The position numbers and the translations under genes were made by a program. From the NCBI GenBank assembly GCA_019348195.1, contig JAHWJX010000002.1, forward strand, positions 21,210 through 85,209: 64,000 nt of DNA. Direction: 5' to 3'. This DNA is from Pseudomonadota bacterium (GTDB lineage: Bacteria; Pseudomonadota; Alphaproteobacteria; Caulobacterales; Caulobacteraceae). Positions 49,789 through 60,283 of this stretch are shown in pieces. The first letter of the stretch is position 1; each line of letters begins with the position of its first letter. The notes beneath the pieces were generated by a model. That model worked only from the letters and a program-made list of their open reading frames with translations, was not told where the DNA came from and searched no databases.

Positions 49789-50367
49789 ATGAGAATCATC
49801 CTTCTGGGACCGCCGGGGGCAGGGAAGGGCACGCAGGCGGCGCGCCTGGTCCAGCGGCTCGGCATTCCGCAGCTCTCGACCGGCGACATGCTGCGCGCCG
49901 CGGTCGCGGCCGGCACGCCGATCGGGCTCAAGGCCAAGGCCATCATGGACCGGGGCGACCTCGTCTCCGACGACGTGGTGGTCGGGATCGTGGCCGACCG
50001 CGTCGAGGAGGCGGACGCCAGGGCCGGCTTCATCCTCGACGGCTTCCCGCGCACGGTGGCCCAGGCCGAGGCGCTGGACCGGCTCTTGGAGGCGCGGGGA
50101 GCTCGCGTCGACAGCGTGATTCGCCTGGTGGTGGACCAGGACGAGCTCCTCGCCCGCATCGCCAAACGCTACGCGGACCAGGGCCGCCCCGACGACAATC
50201 CCGAGACCTTCAAGACCCGCGTGGACGCCTACCTGCGCCAGACCCGGCCGCTGGTGCCCTATTACCAGAAGCACGGCTGCATGACGGAGATCGACGGCAT
50301 GGCCCCCGTCGAGATCGTGGCGAAGCAGATCGACCAAGCGCTGGAGCACTGCGCAGCTCGGGTCTGA
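49789..50367 (+). CDS. adk: Adenylate kinase
   Basis: 192 residues: P-loop [33 protein letters not shown] and the short LID ([20 protein letters not shown]) of the non-zinc short form common in alphaproteobacteria. Located between secY and rpsM as usual in this class. Confidence 0.97.
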   Translation: MRIILLGPPGAGKGTQAARLVQRLGIPQLSTGDMLRAAVAAGTPIGLKAKAIMDRGDLVSDDVVVGIVADRVEEADARAGFILDGFPRTVAQAEALDRLLEARGARVDSVIRLVVDQDELLARIAKRYADQGRPDDNPETFKTRVDAYLRQTRPLVPYYQKHGCMTEIDGMAPVEIVAKQIDQALEHCAARV

Positions 50368-50394
50368 AACCGCCTTAAGTTTCCGTTCCAACGC

Positions 50395-50422
50395 TTGACC
50401 CGCGTCGGATCGTCCCTATAAC
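50395..50422 (+). promoter_or_regulatory. Probable promoter of the rpsM-rpsK-rpoA-rplQ unit
   Basis: TTGACC (50395-50400), 16-base spacer, TATAAC (50417-50422), 105 bases 5' of rpsM, just after adk. Confidence 0.6.
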
Positions 50423-50526
50423 CAGCGCTTCCGCGAAATGGCGCGCACCGGCGTCGGCTCCTGCGCGTTCACGCGTGGCGAGGCCGAGGTCGTTTCGGCG
50501 TTGCGCATCGCTCAGGAGATCAGCAC

Positions 50527-50895
50527 TTGGCCCGCATTGCTGGCGTCAACATTCCCACCAACAAGCGCGTCGAGATCGCGCTGCAGTACATCCATGGCAT
50601 CGGCCAGCGCCACGCCAAGGAGATCACCGAACGGGTCGGCATTGAGGAAAGCCGTCGCGTCAGCCAGCTGACCGACGCCGAGATCCTGCAGATCCGCGAA
50701 GCCATCGACCGGGACTACACCGTCGAGGGCGACCTGCGCCGGGAGACCTCCGTCAACATCAAGCGGCTGACGGACCTGGCGTCCTACCGCGGCCTGCGTC
50801 ACCGCAAGGGCCTGCCCGTTCGCGGCCAGCGCACCCACACCAACGCCCGCACCCGCAAGGGCCCGGCCAAGCCGATCGCCGGCAAAAAGAAGTAA
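50527..50895 (+). CDS. rpsM: 30S ribosomal protein S13
   Basis: 122 residues from a TTG start at 50527 that begins the canonical (M)[19 protein letters not shown]; no ATG is possible there. CAGGAG lies about 10 bases upstream. C-terminal [20 protein letters not shown] is complete. Confidence 0.97.
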   Translation: MARIAGVNIPTNKRVEIALQYIHGIGQRHAKEITERVGIEESRRVSQLTDAEILQIREAIDRDYTVEGDLRRETSVNIKRLTDLASYRGLRHRKGLPVRGQRTHTNARTRKGPAKPIAGKKK

Positions 50896-50901
50896 GAACC
50901 C

Positions 50902-51291
50902 ATGGCCAAGGCTCCCGAGCGCGTCAAAAAGCGCGAACGCAAGAACATCACCAGCGGCGTGGCCCATGTGAACGCCACCTTCAACAACACCATGATCACC
51001 ATCACCGACGCCCAGGGGAACACCATCTCCTGGAGCTCGGCCGGGGGCATGGGCTTCAAGGGTTCGCGCAAGTCCACCCCCTTCGCCGCCCAGATGGCCG
51101 CAGAGGACGCTGGCAAAAAGGCCATGGAGCATGGCGTCAAGACGCTGGAGGTGAACGTCGCCGGTCCGGGCTCCGGCCGCGAGTCGGCGCTGCGCGCGCT
51201 TCAGTCCGTCGGCTTCACCATCACCACCATTCGCGACGTGACCCCCATTCCGCACAACGGCTGCCGGCCGCCCAAGCGGCGACGCGTCTAA
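50902..51291 (+). CDS. rpsK: 30S ribosomal protein S11
   Basis: 129 residues, as in E. coli: [20 protein letters not shown], and C-terminal [18 protein letters not shown]. rpsD, which follows in enterobacteria, is absent. Confidence 0.98.
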   Translation: MAKAPERVKKRERKNITSGVAHVNATFNNTMITITDAQGNTISWSSAGGMGFKGSRKSTPFAAQMAAEDAGKKAMEHGVKTLEVNVAGPGSGRESALRALQSVGFTITTIRDVTPIPHNGCRPPKRRRV

Positions 51292-51313
51292 GGCCCTATA
51301 TACGTACCGACCC

Positions 51314-51342
51314 CGCCGGCCGGCTTTACAGCCTGGCCGGCG
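51314..51342 (+). other. Strong hairpin between rpsK and rpoA
   Basis: CGCCGGCCGGCT pairs with AGCC-T-GGCCGGCG around a TTAC loop: 12 pairs and one bulged T, in the 84-base rpsK-rpoA gap. GAACCTGTTTG follows, too poor in T for a good terminator. Confidence 0.5.
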
Positions 51343-51375
51343 AACCTGTTTGAACCCCCGCCCCGGGACACCGAA

Positions 51376-52434
51376 GTGATCGAACGAAACTGGCAAGAGC
51401 TGACCCGCCCCGAGAAGCCCCTCGTGGAGACGGGGAACGACGCTCAGCGCCGCGCGCGCATCGTGGCCGAACCGCTGGAGCGCGGCTACGGCGTCACGCT
51501 CGGCAACTCTCTTCGCCGCGTGCTGCTGTCCTCGCTGCAGGGCGCGGCCGTGACCGCCGTCCAGATCGACGGCGTGGTGCACGAATTCTCCTCCCTGGAG
51601 GGCGTGCGTGAGGATGTCGTCGACATCGTGCTGAACATCAAGCAACTCGCGCTGCGCATGCACGCGGAAGGCCCCAAGCGCATGACGCTTCGGGCCACGG
51701 GGCCGGGCGCGGTGACCGCCGGCCGGATCGACGCCCCGGCCGACATCGAAATCCTGAACCCCGATCACGTGCTCTGCACGCTGGACGACGGCGCACAGGT
51801 GCGTATGGAGTTCACGGTCAACAACGGGAAGGGCTATGTGCCCGCCGAGCGTAACCGCCCCGAGGACGCTCCGATCGGCCTGATCGCCGTGGACGCGCTC
51901 TACAGCCCGGTGAAGCGGGTGGCCTACCGTGTCGAGCCTACCCGCCAGGGCCAGTCGCTCGACTACGACAAGCTGATCATGGAGGTGGAGACCAACGGTG
52001 CGGTGAGCCCCGTTGACGCCGTTTCCTACGCTTCACGCATTCTGCAGGACCAGTTGGACATCTTCGTGGGCGCGGAGACCGGCGCCAAGAAGCCGGCCAT
52101 CGGCGTGAGCACGGGCGCCGAGGGCGCCGCGGCCGCGGCCGAGCCTCGGCCCGACCTGCCGTTCAATCCGGCCTTGTTGCGCAAGGTCGATGAGCTGGAG
52201 CTCTCCGTACGGTCGGCCAACTGTCTGAAGAACGACAACATCGTCTATATCGGCGACCTGATTCAGAAGACGGAGGGCGAGATGCTGCGCACCCCCAACT
52301 TCGGCCGCAAGTCGCTGAACGAGATCAAGGAGGTGCTCACCAGCATGGACCTGCATCTCGGTATGGACATCCCGAACTGGCCGCCCGAGAACATCGAGGA
52401 ACTGGCCAAGAAGTTCGAAGATCAGGCGGCTTAA
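51376..52434 (+). CDS. rpoA: DNA-directed RNA polymerase subunit alpha
   Basis: 352 residues from a GTG start. N-terminal dimerisation domain ([20 protein letters not shown]) and C-terminal domain ([40 protein letters not shown]) are complete. The linker (about 238-265) is Ala-rich and some 20 residues longer than in E. coli. Confidence 0.98.
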   Translation: MIERNWQELTRPEKPLVETGNDAQRRARIVAEPLERGYGVTLGNSLRRVLLSSLQGAAVTAVQIDGVVHEFSSLEGVREDVVDIVLNIKQLALRMHAEGPKRMTLRATGPGAVTAGRIDAPADIEILNPDHVLCTLDDGAQVRMEFTVNNGKGYVPAERNRPEDAPIGLIAVDALYSPVKRVAYRVEPTRQGQSLDYDKLIMEVETNGAVSPVDAVSYASRILQDQLDIFVGAETGAKKPAIGVSTGAEGAAAAAEPRPDLPFNPALLRKVDELELSVRSANCLKNDNIVYIGDLIQKTEGEMLRTPNFGRKSLNEIKEVLTSMDLHLGMDIPNWPPENIEELAKKFEDQAA

Positions 52435-52492
52435 GCCATAGGGAAGGGGAGGGCGGCCGTCGCGAGACGCCCCGCCCTGAAGGAAAGAAACA

Positions 52493-52906
52493 ATGCGTCA
52501 CGGCAACGCCTACCGGAAGCTCAACCGCACCAGCAGCCATCGCACGGCCATGTTCGCCAACATGGCCGCGAGCCTGATCAAGCACGAGCAAATCACCACC
52601 ACCCTGCCCAAGGCCAAGGAGCTCCGGCCCTTTGTCGAGAAGCTGGTGACCTTGGCCAAGCGCGGCGACCTGCATGCGCGACGTCTGGCGGTCAGCCGCG
52701 TGCGCGACCAGGACCAGGTCCGCAAGCTGTTCGACACGATCGGCCCGCGCTATCAAGCCCGCGAAGGCGGCTACATCCGCATCATGAAGGCCGGCTTCCG
52801 CCACGGCGACGACGCGGCCATGGCCGTCATCGAATTCGTCGATCGCGACCCCGCCGAAAAGGGCAAGGACAGCGGCCCGGTGCAGGAAGCCGCCTACGCC
52901 GAGTAG
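52493..52906 (+). CDS. rplQ: 50S ribosomal protein L17
   Basis: 137 residues: [60 protein letters not shown]. Last gene of the ribosomal block; an intrinsic terminator follows. Confidence 0.98.
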   Translation: MRHGNAYRKLNRTSSHRTAMFANMAASLIKHEQITTTLPKAKELRPFVEKLVTLAKRGDLHARRLAVSRVRDQDQVRKLFDTIGPRYQAREGGYIRIMKAGFRHGDDAAMAVIEFVDRDPAEKGKDSGPVQEAAYAE

Positions 52907-52930
52907 CCGCCGGCCAGTCCATTGACAGGG

Positions 52931-52961
52931 AGCCCTCGGTTCGCGCCGGGGGCTTCTTTTT
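52931..52961 (+). terminator. Intrinsic terminator after rplQ
   Basis: AGCCCTCGG (52931-52939) pairs with CCGGGGGCT (52946-52954, one G-T pair), then TCTTTTT. Confidence 0.85.
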
Positions 52962-53148
52962 GTTGGGGCTTCTTGGGGCTGGGCGAACCCTACGAAACGG
53001 GCCCCATCTTGGCCCCAGTTCCTCGCCCGGCTCGGGAGCGCTCGCCGGCTCGCGACAACGTGATCGCGGGTGGCCTGTCCGCCTCCAAGCGGCCGCACTC
53101 GGGCCTATCTTTCATGGCTGATCGCCACGACCCTTGAGGACACAAGCC

Positions 53149-54573
<1,425 letters not shown>

Positions 54574-54585
54574 CCCCGGTCCGGC

Positions 54586-55026
54586 TCAGCCGACAGGTTG
54601 AGCCTTCGCCGGCCCGCCGATGGACCAACGGTGCCCGAAGGGGGCCCGCAGTTGACCGTAGCGGTCTACCCAGAACTGGTCGGCCAGCGGCATGGTCGCC
54701 GCTGCACCGGCGGCGAGCGCCTGCGCCCACACGGCGTCGGCGTCGGGAACCTGCAGGTGGATCACCACTCCGCTGGGCGGCCCGGCCTCGACCAGGCCGT
54801 GGTGCTCGGGGAAGTCGTCGGCCAGCATCAAGGACGCGCCGTTGAGGAGGAGGTGCGCATGCATGATGCGCACGCCGTCCTCGGCCTTCATGGGCTCCAT
54901 GGCGGGCTGCGCACCAAAGGCGCGGCCGTACCATTCCACCGCTTGAGCTCCGCGCTGTCCGCCGATGGTCAGGTGCGGCGTGACGCCCCCGGCAGGCCCC
55001 ATCGCCTCGGCTTCGGCTGGGTCCAT
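54586..55026 (-). CDS. VOC family (PhnB/glyoxalase-like) protein
   Basis: 146 residues from the ATG at 55026. PhnB-type pattern: TPHLTIGGQRGAQAVEWYGR, RIMHAHLLLNGASLMLADDF, and C-terminal ADQFWVDRYGQLRAPFGHRW. A double beta-alpha-beta-beta-beta fold that binds metal or small ligands; substrate unknown. Divergent from rarA with a 34-base gap. Confidence 0.85.
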   Translation of the reverse strand: MDPAEAEAMGPAGGVTPHLTIGGQRGAQAVEWYGRAFGAQPAMEPMKAEDGVRIMHAHLLLNGASLMLADDFPEHHGLVEAGPPSGVVIHLQVPDADAVWAQALAAGAAATMPLADQFWVDRYGQLRAPFGHRWSIGGPAKAQPVG

Positions 55027-55060
55027 GTCGCTCCTCCCTCCGTCTGTTATGAGGGGCAGG

Positions 55061-56365
55061 ATGAGCGATCTCTTCGCCGCCGCCAAGCTTGAACAGCAGG
55101 CTCCGCGCCCCCTGGCCGACCGGCTGCGTCCCCAACGGCTGGACGAGGTGGTGGGCCAGGATCACCTGCTGGGGCCGGAGGGGCCCGTGCGGCGCATGGC
55201 GGAGGCGCGGCGGCTGGCCTCCATGATCCTCTGGGGCCCGCCCGGCACGGGCAAGACCACCATCGCCCGCCTGCTGGCCGCCGAGGCCGGCTATGAGTTC
55301 CAGCAGCTCTCGGCCGTCTTCTCCGGCGTGGCCGACCTGAAAAAGGCCTTTGAGACGGCGCGGGGCCGCAGGCTCGCCGGCCAGAGCACCCTGCTGTTCG
55401 TGGACGAGATCCATCGCTTCAACCGCGCCCAGCAGGATGGCTTTCTTCCCTTCGTGGAGGAGGGGATCGTGACGCTGGTGGGCGCCACGACCGAGAACCC
55501 CAGCTTCGAGCTCAACGGCGCGCTGCTGTCGCGCTGCCAGGTCTTCGTGCTGAAGCGGCTGGACGAGGCGGCGCTGCAGCAGCTGCTGACCCGCGCCGAG
55601 GCGGACGCCGGTCGCTCGCTGCCGCTCGGGCGGGAGGCCCGGGCCGCGCTGCTGGCCTTGGCGGACGGCGATGGGCGTTACCTGCTGACCCTCGCCGAGA
55701 CCCTGTTCGCGATCGGTCCCTCCGAACCGCTTACAATCGCCGACCTGGGTCGGCTCTTGCAGCGCCGGGCCCCGGCCTATGACAAGGACCGGGAAGGCCA
55801 CTACGACACCATCTCCGCCCTGCATAAGTCGATCCGCGGCAGCGACCCGGACGCGGCGCTCTACTGGCTCGCGCGCATGCTGGCCGGCGGCGAGGACCCG
55901 CTCTACGTCGCGCGTCGCCTGGTCCGGGCCGCGATGGAGGACGTCGGGGCCGCCGACCCGACCGCACTCATGATCGCGGTGGCCGCCAAGGACGCCTATG
56001 ACTTCCTGGGCTCTCCCGAGGGCGAGATCGGCCTCGCGCAAACGGTGGTGCACCTGGCCACCGCCCCCAAGAGCAACGCCGTCTATACCGCCTTCAAGGC
56101 CGCCCAGCGGGCCGCGCGCGAGACGGGCTCGCTGCCCCCGCCCGACCACATCCGCAACGCCCCCACCAAGCTGATGCGCGAGTTGGGCTATGGAAAGGGC
56201 TACGCCTACGACCACGACCTGCCCGAAGGCTTCTCCGGCGCCAACTACTTTCCCGACGCCATGGAGCGCGCCCGATTCTACAACCCGAAAGGCGAGGGGA
56301 GGGAGGCCGCGATCAGGGACCGGCTGGAGCGTTGGGCCGAGCTGCGGGGGCGGAGAGCCGAATGA
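55061..56365 (+). CDS. rarA: Replication-associated recombination protein RarA
   Basis: 434 residues: Walker A LWGPPGTGKTTIARLLAA, Walker B LLFVDEIHRFNRAQQDGFLP, sensor 1 GATTENPSFELN and the C-terminal tetramerisation domain (YGKGYAYDHDLPEGFSGANY). An AAA+ clamp-loader-like ATPase acting at stalled forks. Stop overlaps the start of the next gene (ATGA). Confidence 0.95.
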   Translation: MSDLFAAAKLEQQAPRPLADRLRPQRLDEVVGQDHLLGPEGPVRRMAEARRLASMILWGPPGTGKTTIARLLAAEAGYEFQQLSAVFSGVADLKKAFETARGRRLAGQSTLLFVDEIHRFNRAQQDGFLPFVEEGIVTLVGATTENPSFELNGALLSRCQVFVLKRLDEAALQQLLTRAEADAGRSLPLGREARAALLALADGDGRYLLTLAETLFAIGPSEPLTIADLGRLLQRRAPAYDKDREGHYDTISALHKSIRGSDPDAALYWLARMLAGGEDPLYVARRLVRAAMEDVGAADPTALMIAVAAKDAYDFLGSPEGEIGLAQTVVHLATAPKSNAVYTAFKAAQRAARETGSLPPPDHIRNAPTKLMRELGYGKGYAYDHDLPEGFSGANYFPDAMERARFYNPKGEGREAAIRDRLERWAELRGRRAE

Positions 56366-57138
56366 CGCCCGGGCAAGTCGCCACGGACAGAACACGCGCT
56401 CAGCTCACCCCCGACGAGCTCGCCTATGTGCGCTCTCTGGTCATCCACGAGGACGGGCACACCCTGGCGCTGAACAAGCCCGCGGGTCTGTCCAGCCAGG
56501 GTGGACGAGGCCAGCACCGCACGCTCGACGACCTGCTCGCCGCCTGGACCAAACCCTCCGGCCGCAAGCCCCAGCTCGTGCATCGCCTCGACCGCGACAC
56601 CTCCGGCGTCATCCTGGCGGCCCGGTCTCAACCCGCGGCCAGCTTCCTGGGCAAGGCGCTCATGGCCCGCCGTTTCCGCAAGACCTACCTGGCCCTCACC
56701 GCCGGGCCGCTCGATCCCCCTTCGGGCGAGATCGACGTCCCCCTTCGCCGGGAGGAGCAGGGGCGGGAGGCCTGGTCCCGACCCGCCGCCCCGGGCCACC
56801 CTGACGCGCAGCCCGCGCTGACGCGCTACCGCGTGCTGGCCGCCAACCCCGGCGCCGCTCTGGTCGAGCTGGAGCCCGTCACCGGGCGCATGCACCAACT
56901 CCGCGTCCACCTAGCCCACCTCGGCCGCCCCATTCTGGGCGACGCGCGCTACGGAGGCGCCCTGGCGATGGCGGGCCAGCCGGTCCCGCGGCTCATGCTG
57001 CACGCGCGCACGCTGGCCTTCCCCCACCCTGAAGGGGGTACGCGCAGCCTTGAAGCCCCGATCCCCCGCGACCTTGAGTCCATGCTCGCGGCCGCCGACC
57101 TGAGCTATAGTTCGTCGGGTTCCGGAGTTCTCAGATGA
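56362..57138 (+). CDS. RluA family pseudouridine synthase
   Basis: 258 residues from the ATG overlapping the rarA stop. Catalytic motif LVHRLDRDTSGVILAA with the nucleophilic Asp, and PVTGRMHQLRVHLAHLG. No N-terminal S4 domain, unlike the paralogue at 57654. Uridine target in rRNA or tRNA unknown. The stop overlaps the following lipoprotein ATG. Confidence 0.9.
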   Translation: MTPGQVATDRTRAQLTPDELAYVRSLVIHEDGHTLALNKPAGLSSQGGRGQHRTLDDLLAAWTKPSGRKPQLVHRLDRDTSGVILAARSQPAASFLGKALMARRFRKTYLALTAGPLDPPSGEIDVPLRREEQGREAWSRPAAPGHPDAQPALTRYRVLAANPGAALVELEPVTGRMHQLRVHLAHLGRPILGDARYGGALAMAGQPVPRLMLHARTLAFPHPEGGTRSLEAPIPRDLESMLAAADLSYSSSGSGVLR

Positions 57139-57605
57139 AGCCTGTCCTTCCCCTTCTGCTTGCCCTGGCGCTGGGCGCCTGCGCCACGCCCTACGGTGCG
57201 CCGGTCGGCGGCGTGGCCGAGACCCGGATTACGGAGGATCGCTACCGCGTCAGCTTCGAAGGCCGGGGCGGCCCCGACTACGCCTTCGACCAGGCCTTGG
57301 TTCGGGCCGCGCACCTGACGCTTCGCGACGGGCGCCAGTGGTTCGTGGTCGAGGATCGCTTCACTGAGGCCGACCGAGGCTATGGAGGCGGCCCCACCAT
57401 CTCGCTGGGCGGCAGCAACTTCAGCTTCGGGCGCCGTTCCGCGTCCAGCTTCGGCGCGGGCATCGGTTTCCAACTGGGCGACTTCGCCCGCCCTCGCGCC
57501 GCGACCAGCCTGCAGATCCGCACCGGCTCCGGCCAGCGCGCTGAGGGCGCCTATGACGCGCAGGAGGTGATCGCCACCGTGGGACCGCGCTTGGGCCCCG
57601 CGTAG
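57135..57605 (+). CDS. CC0125/CC1285-type lipoprotein
   Basis: 156 residues. Lipobox LGAC with Cys16 after MKPVLPLLLALA. The pattern TRITEDRYRVSFEGRGGPDY, ALVRAAHLTLRDGRQWFVVE is that of a lipoprotein family known from Caulobacter. Gly/Ser-rich middle. Lies between two pseudouridine synthase genes and overlaps the first. Function unknown. Confidence 0.82.
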   Translation: MKPVLPLLLALALGACATPYGAPVGGVAETRITEDRYRVSFEGRGGPDYAFDQALVRAAHLTLRDGRQWFVVEDRFTEADRGYGGGPTISLGGSNFSFGRRSASSFGAGIGFQLGDFARPRAATSLQIRTGSGQRAEGAYDAQEVIATVGPRLGPA

Positions 57606-57653
57606 GTCCGCGGGCCCCTCGCACCCGGCCGCAGCCCGGCGCATATACGGCTC

Positions 57654-58643
57654 ATGCGTGAGGTGAAGACCCTGTATGTTGGCGAGGCCGAGGACGGCGT
57701 CCGGCTGGATCGCTTTTTCAAGCGGCGCTGGCCGCACCTGAACCATATCCAGCTGGCCAAGCTGATCCGCTCCGGCCAGGTGCGCGTGGACGGCGGGCGC
57801 GCCAAGGCGGACACTCGTCTGGCGGCGGGCTCTCAGATCCGCGTGCCGCCCCTGCCGGATGCGCCGGAGCCGGGCGACCGCCCCGAACTGTCCGAGCGCG
57901 ACATCGCCTACGCCAAGTCGCTGGTCCTGTACGAGGACGAGGAGGTTCTGGCGCTGAACAAGCCGGCGGGTTTGGCCGTGCAGGGCGGAACCAAGACCAC
58001 CAAGCACATCGACCGCCTGCTCTCGGCCTGGGGCGAAGGCACGGAACGGCCGCGTCTGACCCACCGGCTGGACCGCGACACCTCCGGCGTGCTGGTCCTG
58101 GGCAAGTCGCCCGCCGCCGCCGCCCGCCTGTCGGGCGCCTTCGCCAAGCGCCGCGCCGAGAAACTGTACTGGGCCATCGTTGCGGGCGAGCCCAAGCCCG
58201 CCCAGGGCACGATCGAACTGCCGCTGGTCAAGTCCGGGGTGGGCGATCGCGAGCTCGTCCGCCCGGCCGACCCGAAGGAGTTCGGCGCCGAGCCGGCCGA
58301 GACGGACTACCTGACCGTGTCTCGGGCCGGCCATCGCGCCACCTGGCTGGCGTTGCGGCCGCTCACCGGGCGGACCCACCAGCTCCGCGCCCACATGAAG
58401 GCCATCGGCCATCCCATCCTGGGCGATCCCAAGTACGCCGACGAGGCCAGCGCCGCCCTGTCCGGCGGGCTCAAGCTGCAGCTCCACGCGCGCCGGCTGT
58501 CGCTCCCGCACCCGTCCAGCGGCCAGCTCATCCTGGAGGCGCCGATGAGCCCCGAGCTCCGCGAGGGCTTCGAACGCTTCGGTTTCGACGAGCACGAGGC
58601 CGCCCCCGACCCCTTCCCCCGACGCCAGCGCCGTCAAGCTTGA
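57654..58643 (+). CDS. rluC: RluC-like 23S rRNA pseudouridine synthase
   Basis: 329 residues. N-terminal S4 domain (about 12-65, VRLDRFFKRRWPHLNHIQLA), then the RluA catalytic domain with THRLDRDTSGVLVLGK and PLTGRTHQLRAHMKAIGHPI. Resembles RluC, which modifies 23S U955, U2504 and U2580 in E. coli; the specific target here is inferred from the S4-RluA build. Confidence 0.88.
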   Translation: MREVKTLYVGEAEDGVRLDRFFKRRWPHLNHIQLAKLIRSGQVRVDGGRAKADTRLAAGSQIRVPPLPDAPEPGDRPELSERDIAYAKSLVLYEDEEVLALNKPAGLAVQGGTKTTKHIDRLLSAWGEGTERPRLTHRLDRDTSGVLVLGKSPAAAARLSGAFAKRRAEKLYWAIVAGEPKPAQGTIELPLVKSGVGDRELVRPADPKEFGAEPAETDYLTVSRAGHRATWLALRPLTGRTHQLRAHMKAIGHPILGDPKYADEASAALSGGLKLQLHARRLSLPHPSSGQLILEAPMSPELREGFERFGFDEHEAAPDPFPRRQRRQA

Positions 58644-58674
58644 GCCATCTACTTACCGGCCCTAGGGCGGGCGG

Positions 58675-60147
58675 ATGAGGGACGGTTCGCACATCCACCA
58701 GCACGGCCCCGCGTTCGGCCAGGGCGCTGGAGGCGGTCCGCCCCTGCCTTGGATCCAGGTCGCTCCCGGCACGCCCTATTTCGTCGACGAACACGGCGCC
58801 CCCTTCACGCCCATCGGCCATAACGACGCCGTTTGCTGGTTCGAGATCGACGGCCTGTACCGCCGCAAGGACGCGGCCGGCGTGGAAGCCAAGCTCCGCT
58901 GGATGGTCGACCACGGCGTGACGGTGATCCGCGTCATGCTGGAGTACGCTCAGGAACGGCATCGCTACATCGAAAAGCCCGTAGGCCGCTGGGCGCCCAA
59001 CATGGTCAGCTATTGGGACGACCTGATCGAGTTGTGCGAGCGCACGGGCATGCGCCTGCTGCTTACGCCCTTCGACACCTTCTGGATGTGGCTGCACTGG
59101 AAGCATCACCCCTACAACCGGCGCAACGGCGGCTGCCTGGACCGCTTCGACCGTGTCCTCCTGTGTCCCGAGGCCCGCGAAGCCATCAAGGGGCGCCTCA
59201 CCTTCGCGGTCGAGCGCTGGGGCGGCAGCGGCGTCCTCTTCGCCTGGGACCTGTGGAACGAGATCCACCCCGCCCAGTCCGGCGACGAGGTGGAGAACTG
59301 GCCCGAGTTCATCCACGACCTGTCCAGCCACGTGCGCGCGCTGGAACAAAGGCTCTACGGCCGCACCCACCCGCAAACGGTGAGCCTGTTCGGGCCGGAG
59401 CTCCTCCTTAAGCCGCACCAGGCGGCCGCCATGACCGACGCCGTGCTGCGCCACCCTGATCTGGATTGGGCCAGCATCCACATCTACGCCTCGCGCACGA
59501 TCGACTGGCCGCGCAACACTGTGGACGCGGCCTGCGACATGGGCCGGATCGTGCGCGAGTGCCTGGCCGAGACGCCGCCCGAGCGCCCCTTCCTCGACAC
59601 GGAGCATGGTCCGATCCACAGCTTCAAGGACAAGAAGCTGACGCTGCCGGAGCCGTTCGACGACGAATACTTCCGCCACATGAGCTGGGCCCACCTGGCC
59701 GCGGGCGGCGCGGGCGGCGGCATGCGCTGGCCCAACCGCCGACCGCACAAGCTGACCGACGGCATGCGGCGCGCTCAGAAGGCGATGGCCGGCTTCCTGC
59801 CCCTGATCGACTGGAGGAGCTTCCGTCGGCGCAACCTGAACCTCGAAGCGCGCACCAGCGGCCCCGTCCACCTCAACGCGTGCGGCGACGCCGATCAGGC
59901 GGTGGTGCACCTGCTCCGCCGCGACACCCTGGGCCCGGACGGCCGCCTCCGGGCCGACGCCGCCCCGATCACGCCCTCGCTGCTGATCCCGGGGCTCACG
60001 GACGGCCGCTACCGCCTCCAGGCCTGGGACACCGATGCGGGGCGGCCGGCGGGGGTCGTCGAAGCCGAGAGCCGGGCCGGGCGCCTGGCCTGTTTCACCC
60101 CACCCTTCACCCGCGACCTTGCCATCGCGGTTCGTCGCGCGGGCTAG
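58675..60147 (+). CDS. Glycoside hydrolase family 5-like protein
   Basis: 490 residues. A clan A (beta/alpha)8 barrel is suggested by Glu196 (FAWDLWNEIHP), the usual acid/base after N, and Glu310 (PFLDTEHGP) as nucleophile. YFVDEHGAPFTPIGHNDAVC is the family's N-terminal strand. The last 90 residues form a beta-rich domain. There is no signal peptide, so the protein should be cytoplasmic unless exported otherwise. Substrate (mannan, cellulose or glucan) not predictable. Confidence 0.78.
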   Translation: MRDGSHIHQHGPAFGQGAGGGPPLPWIQVAPGTPYFVDEHGAPFTPIGHNDAVCWFEIDGLYRRKDAAGVEAKLRWMVDHGVTVIRVMLEYAQERHRYIEKPVGRWAPNMVSYWDDLIELCERTGMRLLLTPFDTFWMWLHWKHHPYNRRNGGCLDRFDRVLLCPEAREAIKGRLTFAVERWGGSGVLFAWDLWNEIHPAQSGDEVENWPEFIHDLSSHVRALEQRLYGRTHPQTVSLFGPELLLKPHQAAAMTDAVLRHPDLDWASIHIYASRTIDWPRNTVDAACDMGRIVRECLAETPPERPFLDTEHGPIHSFKDKKLTLPEPFDDEYFRHMSWAHLAAGGAGGGMRWPNRRPHKLTDGMRRAQKAMAGFLPLIDWRSFRRRNLNLEARTSGPVHLNACGDADQAVVHLLRRDTLGPDGRLRADAAPITPSLLIPGLTDGRYRLQAWDTDAGRPAGVVEAESRAGRLACFTPPFTRDLAIAVRRAG

Positions 60148-60270
60148 CGCCTCGCGCGCCTGGCTTCCTCGAACACGTAGAACGGGCCGAGTTCCGCCCA
60201 CACGCGGTCGGGGTCCACTAGGTTCTTCACCAACTGGCACGGCTCCTTGCGGCTCTGACGGCCACGCTCC
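60144..60270 (-). pseudogene. Possible C-terminal remnant of a lost gene
   Basis: On the minus strand a frame ending at TAG 60146-60144 encodes a protein-like stretch, including EPCQLVKNLVDPDRVWAELG and FYVFEEARRARR, with no plausible start or upstream domain; it runs into the 3' end of the DUF1501 gene. It may be the tail of a deleted gene or coincidence. Confidence 0.25.
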
Positions 60271-60283
60271 GCCCCAGGCCCCT

